DNA of 21,237 nucleotides from Botryllus schlosseri. Lineage: Eukaryota; Chordata; Ascidiacea; Stolidobranchia; Styelidae. Every line of letters begins with the position of its first letter. The stretch's first letter is position 1. The stretch lies in assembly GCA_000444245.1 (NCBI GenBank), contig ATSW01011012.1, forward strand, positions 1 through 21,237, given 5' to 3'. Under the pieces are notes generated by a model that ran no database searches, was not told the origin of the DNA, and saw only the letters and a list, made by a program, of their open reading frames with translations. A program made the translations under genes and the position numbers. Of this stretch, positions 1-9,395 are shown piece by piece.

Positions 1-1117
1 GACACCGTTAATATCCGAGCGGCGATTACGAGAAGAGATTATATTGTGCTAAAGAATTCGCCCGTATTTCGTAAACAAAATAACGGGACCGTAGCGGATA
101 TGAGATAACGGAAAATCTTCGGATTTGACGCGGTTCGGCAGGACAATCCTATTAGCGCGGGACATATATATATATTGCGGAGCGTGGTAACACTGTAAGC
201 ACCGACAATTTCAATGTCACAATCGGATTATTCGTTGGAGCCGTTTCGATGGAGTTGTAACTAGGACCGGGCGGAATGACTTGAGAACTCGAATCCGAAC
301 GGAGTATTAATTGTAATTCTTCGCATCCATTAGCGAGAGACAATTTCTTAGAGCACCGAAATTACACGCCTCTTTCTACTAATTGTTACGTTATCGACGA
401 AAATTACAGTTTCGATACTGCCTTCCCATCCTGCGAGCCTTGAAAAGCCGATCAGTCCTATGCCTGCATCAAAAACGTGGCGCAGAAACTTCGGTGAAAT
501 CGTGAGGTGATCAGCCCGAAGCATTGTCACAAAGTGCTAGGAAATAGAAATAGGTACGGACGCAAACATACCAAGTTATCCTTAACGCGATGTGTAACTG
601 GCATAATTCTTTGCGGCCGCAAAAAATGGACATATTTGAACTTTCGACATCGTCCTACCTGTTATTACGTCATAACGAGTGGTATTCGAATGCTCAAAGC
701 CTCATGGTACAGTTCGGCTACTCGATTTGGTTTAACCCTAGTTTCCTGCGAAGGGTCTTACCACTAAGACAGGATTAGCGGAATTCCGAACACGGTAAAG
801 CGGTAGTAAAATCATCGATAGACTCTTCAGTCTTGGAAAACCCACATTGCCGTTTCGAATCACTATTTCTGTTTGGTATCGCTATATAAATACCACCGCT
901 CGGTCACAATTCGGCACGCGCCGACAGCACTCGCATCGCTGTCGAACGTTAATGTCTTATCGCCCGTTTATTTGGATGAATAAGAACGGTCGATTCCGCG
1001 TTGTTTGTTGATAGAGTTTACGGTAATCGCAGGAGAATCCAATTCGAAGAGCGATAGTGTCAATAGAAAAGGTCAGGGCGACGCCGCGCGTCGGAAATGC
1101 TCGAAATATCTGCTTAC
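1..1117. other. Upstream region, no firm gene
   Basis: This stretch is fairly CpG-rich and has short open frames on both strands, none with a recognisable domain. On the minus strand a 60-codon frame (348-530) and a 63-codon frame (152-343) have plausible composition but no clear exon borders. A TATA-like box lies at 883-890. It may be promoter or terminal-exon DNA of a neighbouring gene. Confidence 0.4.
883..890 (+). promoter_or_regulatory. TATA-box-like core promoter
   Basis: The motif TATATAAA is followed by TACC and then by GC-rich DNA, with a TCACAATT initiator-like stretch about 20-30 bp downstream. The first ATG downstream (953) opens only a 19-codon frame, so no product can be assigned. 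The motif is read directly; promoter function is inferred. Confidence 0.3.
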
Positions 1118-1196
1118 CTTCGACAGCGGCGCTCGCCGGCTGGTCTTTCTTCGGGTCGGCCACGGCGTAAGCGGCGTACGTATTCTTCCTTTTATC
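1118..1196 (-). CDS. Candidate internal exon of an unidentified gene
   Basis: On the minus strand a pyrimidine-rich acceptor (TTTTCTTGACAG) precedes 26 open codons and a strong donor (GAAG|GTAAGC). The reading DKRKNTYAAYAVADPKK continues with DQPASAAVE and ends in phase 1. Codons are G/C-rich at third positions (GCC, CCG, GTC, AAG), like the clear exons of the minus-strand gene further right. No family is recognised and no partner exon is secure. A phase-compatible continuation might lie near 348-464. A different frame (ending APLSK, phase 0) is also open across it, so the frame is not proven. Confidence 0.4.
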
Positions 1197-2620
1197 CTGT
1201 CAAGAAAAGATCGAAAACGCCTCAGTATTTCCGTGAAACGCGCGTTTCTTGCAAAGGAATTCAAGGAACGCGCCGAAAGCCCGTCCGCTCTCGGAGATAG
1301 GCGACTTGCGTACGGGATTATCCCCTTGATGACCTCCGTAGGCGTTTGAAGTGTGCAACGTCTATTGCAAACACTCGGGCGCTCTATTACAATGCAAGGT
1401 CTGCAGATATTTTAATAAAACACTCTGATATTTCAAGGTCCGTCTTGGCTGAATTAAAAGGATCGCTAATTTGATGCCACCAGCATCGTTAGATGTATTG
1501 TATATAATGTGTCGCGTGTAATAGCTCACTAATACCGTCGCTAACGAGGGCTGGCGCCTTTTGAAACGCATAAGGCGTGAGAAAGGATGGGTAGCTATTA
1601 TGCATCGGAATGTGCGATATGCCCACCGTCTACTCCGGAAACCAGTTCGGAAATATTACTTTAGAAAGAGTCTTGGGTGTGCATTTAGCCTTGATTAATG
1701 TAATCATCACCATGTTATTAAAAACAACTAGATTCGTCGCGAAAAAACAGCCCAACACATAACATTATCTGCCTTTGAAAATGTTGCGAATATAAGACGC
1801 GAACCTGGCGGTACGACCCTGTGCAGTGTGCATAGAACAATTGGACGGTGGCAGTACACCGGTACGCCGTGATGTGTAACAATTCCCTGCCATGCGGCCG
1901 ATATGCATAATATGCTTTCGAGGTGCCATCTGATGACGTGAAAGGACTTTTCGCGTTCAGTACGGATTAGGCATCGACTATTCTCCATATCTAAAGCGAC
2001 TTGAATAGCCTGCCAGAGGTGACAGTATTTGGTACCTATTAACATTGGCATGGTAATGATCTTTCATTACTGCCATAAGGGTACAAGCGAGTTATTAACA
2101 CCTCTCCATGAAGCAGTAAAGTGAACGGAAACGTATCATTGTAATTCCTTGCTTATTGTGGAGATGGACGCAGGAAGGGAAGCATAGTACACGTTCGGCC
2201 AGAAAGCTTTTTGGTCAAGGTATAGCAAATGTGTTAGCTTGATGGAGCGTACTCGTAATCTTGGCGCAAATCGCGTGGTGAGCAGACTCATTTCTTTTCT
2301 ACTTCTGGCCAATTATTTCCCACGTAGTGTACATGTTACGATCTCGATTCACTCAGCAAACGAGCATTTATATCATCGACTATTCATCAGTTGACAAAGC
2401 GGATAATATTACATGATAGAACATTAGCAACCACCGTAATCTTTTCAATGGCAATTATGTCAGTCTCCCAGTGGTATCAAAACATCGCACAGACAATCAG
2501 TGCGAGTGCAAGGGCGGGACATGTCCTAGCTTTCGCCAACAGTATGTGAATTTCGTTTCATTTACGTTTAGATTTGGAGTTTGTAGTGCTCGGCGTTGAA
2601 GCATAGGATCTTCAGTTGCC
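1197..2620. other. Intergenic DNA upstream of the fibulin-like gene
   Basis: No domain-bearing frame is visible. The longest open frame is a 107-codon minus-strand one at 1728-2051, with no recognisable motif and no splice or promoter context; I treat it as chance. No repeats or transposon ends were recognised. The right part probably holds the fibulin-like gene's promoter. Confidence 0.45.
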
Positions 2621-2628
2621 TATATAGA
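2620..2628 (+). promoter_or_regulatory. TATA-like motif before the fibulin-like gene
   Basis: CTATATAGA lies about 27-35 bp before the start codon at 2655. A start site at the usual spacing would leave only a few bases of 5' leader, which would be unusually short unless the leader is replaced by trans-splicing or transcription starts elsewhere. Motif seen, function inferred. Confidence 0.25.
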
Positions 2629-2654
2629 TATCGTGCTAGATAATTATTCGCAAC

Positions 2655-2779
2655 ATGAAGTCCCTTGCGGGGATTGTCATATTGGGACTGGCAACCCAGA
2701 TGTGCTTCGCTGACGAAGTTGTGGAAAGCGTGCTCGTGGCCACCGGAAGGGATGGACCTATATGCGCGGCGGGATTGAG
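2655..2779 (+). CDS. Fibulin-like exon 1: signal peptide
   Basis: The ATG at 2655 opens [19 protein letters not shown], a typical signal peptide, followed by an acidic mature N-terminus ([15 protein letters not shown]) and CAAGL. The donor GAG|GTACAC leaves two bases (AG) that join the G at 3240 to make Arg-42. I chose this ATG because it starts the hydrophobic core and no upstream in-frame coding is seen. Confidence 0.85.
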
Positions 2780-5700
2780 GTACACTACGCTGTGTCTTCG
2801 TTTGAAAAATATACTGTTATTAGATATTGACCGCATACTTGTATTGCTAATACCGACAAGATTTGGGAATTGAAGAATGGGAGATTTGAATGTCACTGTC
2901 TTCAAAGCTACATTCCTTATAAATGTACAGTATTAATAAAGTCGGTCCTCAAAACGGGATTTTCAAGGTACATTTCCCCCAATTCTTAGAGACTGCTAGG
3001 TGCATACAGTGCACGAGTTCAGGAATTCAGATAAAGTGTCCAAATGCATGAACGCACGCGGAATTATTCCTCAAGTCTCAAAAGTGCAGCTCAGCATTGC
3101 TCAAGGGAAACACGATTGAATTGACGTTCCAAATTCAGAATTCGGTCACAGTTAATTTTATTCAGTCAACTGCGCCCACGCGAGATCACACTCTCGAAAT
3201 AGCCAAACGCAGGATAAACTAATAGTAGCTGGTTGACAGGTATGTTCCCGGCGGTGGATGTGAAGACGTCGATGAATGCCAGGAGCCAGACGCCTGCAGA
3301 CCGGGACAGATTTGCAGAAACGTATGGGGAAGCTTCACGTGCTTGTGTCACAGAGGATTCATCATGAACGGCGAAGGTACAATCTCACAAAGCACGCGAA
3401 TGCGCGATTGTTATGGCACATAATCATCTCTCTATTCAATACTTCGCTAGGTCATTGCATCGATATGGATGAATGTGAGCTGGGATACTGTGGCTCAGGA
3501 ATAAAATGCGTCAACACTTTAGGGTCATATGAATGCCAATGTTCACCAGGCTCCAAGAAGGTAAGCAGATCACCGTATTGAACTAAAGTGCATTTGTTCC
3601 AACTTAAAATCGAATATCTCCAGAACCAACTTAAACCTAGTGTTGTGTTGTCGCCATCAAATGCCCATATTTCCAAACAGATGGGGCGGTTCTGTCGCGA
3701 CATAAACGAATGCATGTACAATCCATGCGACTCCAACCAGTACTGTATCAACACGAGAGGCTCGTACCGATGCGAATGCAAGAAGGGGTACCTCGAAAAC
3801 GGGAACGGAACATGCCGTGACAGAGATGAATGCGAGGACTCAACGATGTGTAGAGGTAGGAAAATATTATCTTGTCGGATTACTCGCCGCGTGATGTCAT
3901 GGTCCTAAGGTACGCGTCTCGAATGTACTGCGCCAAATGCATCACGCTAATGGCGAAAGTCGACAACTTGATAAAAACTGATGAATGTTTTCGCCAGCCT
4001 TAAAATCACAGCAGACAGCTATTAATACAAAAACAGAAGTAATGCAACTACACATGGCCAATGAGCGTAGCGATAAGATAGCAACAGAGAGAATTACAAC
4101 CCAGACACAGGAGCATAAGCGAGGGTGCCAATATCAAAAAGTGTTTGACATATAAACACAGAAGCTGAATTAAAAAATAAATTCAATGACTCACTGCAAG
4201 GAATGTGTCTCTGCTTGACTCATTGTAATTGTAGGTACACCAGACTGCCAAAGTAATGCAGGCGCGAAGGGGGATTGAAACACGAAACCATAATGATGAC
4301 ATACATTAGACCACACATAATACTATCGTTGAATGCGGGGGGACATGGCTGTAGGTATATAGAAGAACTACGACCACGGTTCACATCCTCGAAGCGGAAA
4401 TTTCCACAGGGCAATGCGAGACTAAGGACACATCCATTATAACAATTCAAAGGGTACCTTATTCTTGGGAAAGCGGCAGCCAATGTGATATCCGGTCGAA
4501 CAATACGACATTATGTTTGTTTTCAATACTAACAATGATGACAGACGTCAGCGATATCTCACATAAGTCAGCGAACCGCGAATGCTCAAAAGAAAATGCC
4601 ACAAGTCAAGTTTCCAGACGATTTCCAAACTCGTTTGACTTCACATTCCTCTCCATTTCGCATCGGAAAACGTTAGAACTAATTGTCATATTTTGCAGCT
4701 TTGGGCGAAACGTGCAAAAACACTGTCGGCTCTTACGAATGCGAATGTCAAGACGGGTATCAAAAAGACGAAATGACCCACGGCCGATACTGCAAAGACG
4801 TCGACGAATGTCAAGTCAGCACGGCCTGTCCGGAATACTCGGAATGCTACAATTCGCAAGGGTCGTTCCATTGCAGATGTCACAGAGGATTTACGTACAT
4901 CGGCGGTACGTGAATTACGTGTGAATGTAATGTGTCGAAATATGTTCAGGGCCTATAGCGGAATGGGTAGTGATACATAGGTGATGATCATTGTATCGTG
5001 TGAGTAATATTGGGGTGCCACCCGTAGGTCTCTGTCTGGACGAAGCCGAATGTGCCTCGGGGAAAGGAAAGAAATGTCAATGGAGATGTCTCGATCTGCC
5101 TGGATCTTACCAATGCCTGTGTCCGGACGGGTAAGATTCTTTCACTATTTCACCAGATTTATGTGGTATAATGAAAGGAATGAGCACTTCAACATGCCTA
5201 CCTTAGACGGTATGCGACTCCAAAGACACATTCGGTTTCATGATTTACTGAATTACGTTACATAATTTCCCGACTGCAGTTGAATCTTCGTAATGTGTTC
5301 TTAGATACGAGAAAATCGGATTCAATTGTGTCGACATCAACGAATGCGACCGCCGAATGACTAAATGCACCGAAAACGAGACTTGCGTGAACACTCACGG
5401 CGGTCACGAATGCGTGCAGCCGCCGAAATGTCCCGTTCGCGATGACGGGAGCAGCATTTACAGAAAAGTCATGAAGACCGACGAGTTTGGTTATAGACAG
5501 GTGGGAAATACCTCCCAAGCAAACCTAGTAAGTGTGATTGCCGTGCTACTAACGGCCAGACTGAAGCAACAGTGCTCGCCGGAGCGACCCTTCATAAGTG
5601 CCGAAGAAACGATTCGACCAGAAGATTTTTATTATATTTTCCACGCGTTTTTGTCCATTGACCACGATTAATCAACGATGAGTTTGCTGTGATCGTAGCG

Positions 5701-6820
5701 AGCTACCATATTGCATTGCCGTCCGTGTCGCATGATAATTTGGCTTGCTATCAATCACACATCAATTTTTCACTTTCACAGTAGCATGTGTCACGCTGAT
5801 TGGAATCAAAATGGTTGATTTTGAAAAACTGAATTGCGATCAGCACTTATCTTGTCAAAGTGGGACCAGGGCTGGGCGCAATGATTCGGGCGCTCTGTTC
5901 TGAATCGAGTATCAATTCTCATGATTCGAGTCGCGTATTACGAGATGATTTTTTCAAATATTGAAATGATATGCCCCTTTCCGCCGAGAGTCATAGTTTC
6001 TGTACATTCTCCCGCTGAGCAATACTTGAAGCCTCGGCTATTGGTATCACAGCATCCAATGCATGTAATAATATATTAGGAACATTAACAGAAATGAGAT
6101 TTCTTTGATGTCGTGATCAACCCACACACCACTGTTAAAAGTGCAATGAAATAGTAAATTTAGGTATGGTCGAAAATACACCTAACAACCTTAAATGTGG
6201 TGGAGAACGGGTATTATTTTCAATTTGAACTCATCAGTGGTACCCCAATACGCGATTCTTTATTCGCAACTGAATCAGTCAGGTACTCGATGTTGCCCAG
6301 CCCTGGTGGTGACTTCACTGTTGCTTTAATCTTGCAATTTCACGAATCGATACACTCTTCTAGTTCCAATCTGACGGTGGCATGAATCTCTTTTAAACGA
6401 ATCCTTTGTTCAAAGGTGACGACCAACATTTGCCGTCGACAAAGATGCGGCAAGATGGCCGACGAAGGACTGGCAACCAAAAAAGAATGCAAGCGAGCGG
6501 CGCTCAGTATATCCTATCACTACATCGCGATACCCTCCAGTATTCCATCAAACACCGCTCTCCTTCACATGTCATACTCGGCACGGCGTAGACGCCAGAA
6601 GTACAACTTCAATATCGTTCAAGGCAACGATGAGGGATTGTTCATGCTGAAACAATCGTCAATGTACCATCCGCGGGCTAAACTCGTAGTGTCAGGAGAC
6701 TTGATGGGTCCAAGTACCCACGAGTTAAAGATAGACATGGCCACTTATCATCCGAGCGGCAACATGCGCGACAGTCGCATGCTCACAGTTACCATTTACG
6801 TTTCCATGTACGACTTCTGA
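2655..6820 (+). CDS. Fibulin-like secreted EGF protein (whole gene, 8 exons)
   Basis: Joining 2655-2779, 3240-3376, 3451-3560, 3681-3855, 4699-4905, 5028-5130, 5305-5500 and 6416-6820 gives 1458 nt, i.e. 485 residues plus a stop. Every intron is GT-AG and every junction keeps phase (2,1,0,1,1,2,0). Residues 1-19 are a signal peptide ending MCFA. A half-EGF module follows ([13 protein letters not shown], 37-49), then calcium-binding EGFs at about 51-90, 91-130, 131-169, 171-214 and 216-254, an EGF without the calcium motif (255-294), a last EGF (296-328), and a fibulin-type C-terminal domain (about 352-485). The product should be an extracellular matrix glycoprotein that binds calcium and other matrix proteins. 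Size and the opening CxxGxxxxPxxxxCxDVDEC module resemble short fibulins (fibulin-3/4/5, about 440-490 residues). The C-terminal block also resembles fibulin-1 and hemicentin, so orthology is open. No RGD is present. Confidence 0.9.
2780..3239 (+). other. Fibulin-like intron 1
   Basis: A 460-bp GT-AG intron ending GGTTGACAG. It has no recognisable repeat or gene. An AATAAA near 2934-2939 could allow premature polyadenylation, but nothing else supports that. Confidence 0.6.
3240..3376 (+). CDS. Fibulin-like exon 2: first cbEGF
   Basis: It encodes [13 protein letters not shown], then the six-cysteine cbEGF up to GFIMNGEG. The hydroxylation-type signature [12 protein letters not shown] is intact. 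Acceptor TTGACAG, donor GAAG|GTACAA, ends in phase 1. Confidence 0.9.
3451..3560 (+). CDS. Fibulin-like exon 3: cbEGF 2
   Basis: It encodes [16 protein letters not shown] through [12 protein letters not shown] and GSKK. It starts after CGCTAG and ends at AAG|GTAAGC in phase 0. It has the calcium ligand pattern D-x-D-E and CxN-4-YxCxC. The preceding intron is only 74 bp. Confidence 0.9.
3681..3855 (+). CDS. Fibulin-like exon 4: cbEGF 3 and start of 4
   Basis: It encodes [32 protein letters not shown] and the opening DRDEC of the next EGF. It begins after TTCCAAACAG in phase 0 and ends AGAG|GTAGG in phase 1, so the fourth EGF is split by an 843-bp intron. Confidence 0.9.
3856..4698 (+). other. 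Fibulin-like intron 4
   Basis: An 843-bp intron ending TTTTGCAG. The open frames within it (for example 4220-4483 minus) have no domain content. No transposon ends were recognised. Confidence 0.55.
4699..4905 (+). CDS. Fibulin-like exon 5: rest of cbEGF 4 and cbEGF 5
   Basis: It encodes [17 protein letters not shown] with a long last loop ([13 protein letters not shown]), then [17 protein letters not shown] and [12 protein letters not shown]. The donor is GGCG|GTACGT, phase 1. Both EGFs keep calcium and hydroxylation motifs. Confidence 0.9.
5028..5130 (+). CDS. Fibulin-like exon 6: degenerate EGF 6
   Basis: It encodes [16 protein letters not shown], then [15 protein letters not shown]. The usual D-x-D/N-E-C is replaced by LDEAEC, so calcium binding is doubtful although the CxD-4-YxCxC pattern remains. 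Acceptor CCCGTAG, donor ACGG|GTAAGA, phase 2. Confidence 0.85.
5305..5500 (+). CDS. Fibulin-like exon 7: last EGF and linker
   Basis: It encodes [20 protein letters not shown], then [18 protein letters not shown] and a basic/acidic linker ending DEFGYRQ. The aromatic residue usual before the fifth cysteine is replaced by His (GGHEC). Acceptor GTTCTTAG, donor ACAG|GTGGGA, phase 0. Confidence 0.85.
5860..5866. repeat. Left target-site duplication of MITE at 5867
   Basis: GTGGGAC directly before the element corresponds to GTGGTGAC directly after it (6306-6313), differing by a one-base deletion. Confidence 0.5.
5867..6305. mobile_element. hAT-type MITE in the fibulin-like gene's last intron
   Basis: The ends are inverted: CAGGGCTGGGC on the left and GCCCAGCCCTG on the right. 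The CAGGG start and 8-bp target duplication are hAT hallmarks. At 439 bp with no transposase it is non-autonomous. The left subterminal part repeats ATGATTCG/GAATCGAG-type motifs. It lies wholly within the intron. Confidence 0.75.
6306..6313. repeat. Right target-site duplication of MITE at 5867
   Basis: GTGGTGAC directly follows the right terminal repeat and matches the left flank GTGGGAC apart from one missing base. Confidence 0.5.
6416..6820 (+). CDS. Fibulin-like exon 8: fibulin C-terminal domain
   Basis: It reads from [14 protein letters not shown] through [28 protein letters not shown] and [13 protein letters not shown] to the final [10 protein letters not shown] and TGA. The pattern ISY-x-IPSNT ... 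G-x-EGLF ... GP-x-x-x-LK-x-x-M ... V-x-I-x-VS is that of the fibulin-type module shared by fibulins and hemicentins. Starting at GTG (6416) after CAAAG keeps phase 0 with exon 7. A slightly later acceptor cannot be excluded. Confidence 0.88.
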   Translation: MTTNICRRQRCGKMADEGLATKKECKRAALSISYHYIAIPSSIPSNTALLHMSYSARRRRQKYNFNIVQGNDEGLFMLKQSSMYHPRAKLVVSGDLMGPSTHELKIDMATYHPSGNMRDSRMLTVTIYVSMYDF

Positions 6821-7500
6821 ACACAAGCTAAAGCAGCCCCCATGATGAGACATGCCAAGGAGACCAGGTACACAGCGTCATTTCTAACAAGCAAACACCA
6901 GATTCAGGCTTCCGACACTACAAATGAATCCGTTAAGGAAGAACCAGCGGCTCTCAAACATCTTTTTCCTAATTAACCGATATACAAAATGAAGATTGAT
7001 GAAGATCAGGAAGCCACTTCAGAGTTGGCTGTTCGCATGGGTAGCAGCAAGCAGTGCCCTGGGAGGCCAATATCGTATCCTCTTCCGGACGATTTATATC
7101 ATGGTGAACATGCATACTTGCCTCAGAAGAGTAGTTTCTATATGCTTTCATTGATGGCCTAATTTGTACCCAACTGTCATTACTGAGTTTTTTCTATTTT
7201 TACTTGATTTATTACAAATATTTTCATCTTCCTATTCCTAATGCTCAATTTTGGCATGCACAGATCTAGTTGTCAAAGATTTCATTTGCCAAAGAAAGTA
7301 TTTTAACAGCTTATTTTGCATTTTATTAGTATGCCCGCATGTACATACGTTTAGATGGCGCGAGTAGCATCGACGCGAATGGAAAATTACAAATTAATGA
7401 TATACATAAACATACAGCTTAACGTCTTTGTGTATTTTGTTAGCTTTCTAGTATATTGGTTCATTTCAATAAATTTTAACCAACACCAACAAAAGTAGTA
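6821..7500 (+). other. 3' untranslated region of the fibulin-like gene
   Basis: AT-rich DNA after the stop, with no further EGF-like coding. The first AATAAA after the stop is at 7468-7473, giving a 3' UTR of about 670 bases if it is used. Confidence 0.5.
7468..7473 (+). terminator. Polyadenylation signal, fibulin-like gene
   Basis: AATAAA about 650 bp after the stop codon in AT-rich DNA, the first canonical signal downstream on this strand. Confidence 0.5.
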
Positions 7501-8404
7501 GACTTGTCTTTGGATGAACTTGGAATTGGTCAGTTTAGCAGCAAATGTTTAAACGGAGAGTTTCAAGAGTTGGAGATATCAAAAAGTGCACCTTAATGGA
7601 CAAATAAGTAACATGATAATTTATTGCGCATTGTTGTATGCCGAGCAGTGCATATGGCTCGACAAAGTCAGATTAATGCAGAACATCATGCTCTTTTCTG
7701 CTACAGCAGCCTACCTGCATGACGTAGTAGACCAGACCCTTACCTAGCACGGTGCAGAGGATGTGTCGCAACGCATGCGAGATGTAATGTAATTTGAAGA
7801 TCATTAGTAACAACATGACTAGGGCAAGTTTTGTTGCAATAAAATCGCGAGAAAGTTGCATTCACTTTGTTACTTTATGGTAATTTAACCCACAATCTGG
7901 CCAAACTGCCAAAAATTACATTTTTTCCGGCACATAGCAAGAAAATTACGCAATACGAGAGTAATTTCCCCGCAAAAGCCAAACAGCATAGCTATAACCC
8001 CTCCCCCTAAAACAAGTCAAATAACACACCCCAAACCCCCTAGGTCTGCAAACTTGACCTAATGCATTACAGAAAAACTCACTCTCGGCGATTGGAAACT
8101 ATTTCAAATTTCAACGACAGGATTAATAAAGCAAACTATTTACATATTGTTCGGGCACGGTCGTGCTTGGCAGGGGTAGTTGAACTTCTTGCTTGCAAGC
8201 AATTGTGTCATAGATAACAGTGAGATGCAGCGAAGCTATCAATAGCTCTTTGTTTTGCAGATCAAAGAGAATAGAACTATACTAGAAGCATTTTATAGCA
8301 CTCCTTTACATTTTAACGCAATATTTGATAAAAGTTGCAGTAAAAATTGGCATGAAAAATAGAGAAAAGCTGCAAAAAGTTGCACTATAAAATCCCTCCA
8401 AACA
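7501..8404. other. Non-coding stretch between convergent genes
   Basis: Mostly AT-rich. On the minus strand an open frame ends at 7673 and is followed by AATAAA (TTTATT on plus, 7619-7624), so the minus-strand gene might end here; that is weak. No repeat family was recognised. Confidence 0.4.
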
Positions 8405-8412
8405 GCTTAAAA
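8405..8412. repeat. Left target-site duplication of hAT at 8413
   Basis: GCTTAAAA, repeated exactly at 9388-9395 on the other side of the element. Confidence 0.85.
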
Positions 8413-9387
8413 CAGGGGTCACCAACACGCGGCCCGCCGATTCTTATTCTGCAGCCCGCGACCTGATTTGAGATTTCGGCGGAAAGCTAAGAAATCCAAT
8501 TTGAAATGCTGAAATTGACTACAGTGTCAACATGTTGTTGTTTCAAAATAAGCTATTATCATGTGCTCAATATCACTATTCGTCACTAGCTAAAACGGCT
8601 GTGGTGATGGCAACAACATTCCATCGAGGGAGAATCAGCTGATATGAATAGGCATATTGTCTTGACTTGCAATGGCCCAAACACTGCTAATACCGAGACG
8701 TTTAGAAATCGGCTTTGGGCAGTGGTTCCCAAACTGGGGAGTGCGCGCCCCTTGAAGGGGTGCGAAAGCATCTGGTGGAGAGGGGGTATGCTTTCAACTG
8801 AAAAAATTTTCGCGCTCGGCGCGATTTACCTTTAATTCGTAGTTATTGCTCTGTGTATAGTCCGGAATTCGTCTTATAGAATTCTCTCATCAACAGTCAT
8901 AACCTTCCATGCCATCAAACTAGCCGTCTGGATTGCTAGCATTCTGGTTGCATTTCGTGATATGACGATTTTTCAGTATCATAAAGAGGGTCTTGTCAAC
9001 AAAGTTTGAGAACCACTGGCTTAGGGCTTCCCCACAAGATCAAGTTTTACGTGGAGATTGTCTTTCAGCTAGTCACGTATCTCGCTAGTCCCAATATCGA
9101 TTCCTTAGTCGCTGAAAATCGTTTCCAGGTATCGTGCACAGCTCACAGTTCAAAATAAAATAATGTTGATGATAATGATTTTTTGTTGTATTTGTGTTCC
9201 TTTAATAAAATATTATTTCATTTGTGGTCAATTTGCCCATCGCCTATGTTCGGTAGCTCACCGTTGTACCGACGTAGAGTTTTAGAACTTTGTTTCCTAT
9301 TTTTCATCGATATTGAATTCATGCGGCCCGCGGCCACTACAATATTTGAAAAGTGGCCCGCGACCCGTTTTGAGTTGGCGACCCCTG
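8413..9387. mobile_element. hAT element, 975 bp, with nested MITE
   Basis: The ends are CAGGGGTCACCAAC and GTTGGCGACCCCTG, flanked by a perfect 8-bp duplication (GCTTAAAA). Both subterminal regions carry GCGGCCCGCG-type blocks, common in hAT elements. Right of the nested insertion a plus-strand frame reads LASPNIDSLVAENRFQVS and stops soon after, resembling the tail of a hAT transposase. The rest of a transposase is not recognisable, so this is a decayed internal-deletion copy. A second element interrupts it at 8720-9018. The perfect target duplication argues for a fairly recent insertion. Confidence 0.88.
8720..9018 (+). mobile_element. Nested hAT MITE (299 bp) inside the 8413 element
   Basis: The ends are CAGTGGTTCCCAAACT and AGTTTGAGAACCACTG. 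Flanks are GCTTTGGG (8712-8719) and GCTTAGGG (9019-9026), an 8-bp duplication with one mismatch. The interior shares long stretches (for example CATAACCTTCCATGCCATC and TTGCTAGCATTCTGGTTGCA) with the reverse complement of the MITE at 14984-15295, so the two are copies of one family. No coding capacity. Confidence 0.88.
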
Positions 9388-9395
9388 GCTTAAAA
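9388..9395. repeat. Right target-site duplication of hAT at 8413
   Basis: GCTTAAAA, an exact copy of 8405-8412. Confidence 0.85.

Larger units (their letters stand above)
5501..6415 (+). other. Fibulin-like intron 7
   Basis: A 915-bp intron before the terminal exon. About half of it is a hAT-type MITE (5867-6305). The acceptor is TTGTTCAAAG. No other coding content is visible. Confidence 0.6.

Noticed and set aside
1005-1349. 114-codon plus-strand open frame
   Set aside because: It runs antisense to a better-supported minus-strand exon (1118-1196) and has no recognisable motif.
1728-2051. 107-codon minus-strand open frame upstream of the fibulin-like gene
   Set aside because: No recognisable domain, no promoter or splice context, and codon use unlike the clear exons; compatible with chance.
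4517-4924. 135-codon plus-strand frame over fibulin-like exon 5
   Set aside because: It is a frame-shifted shadow of exon 4699-4905, where the other frame carries the conserved cysteines.
6969-7151. Minus-strand frame in the fibulin-like 3' UTR
   Set aside because: Short, no domain, and lies in the untranslated tail of the plus-strand gene.
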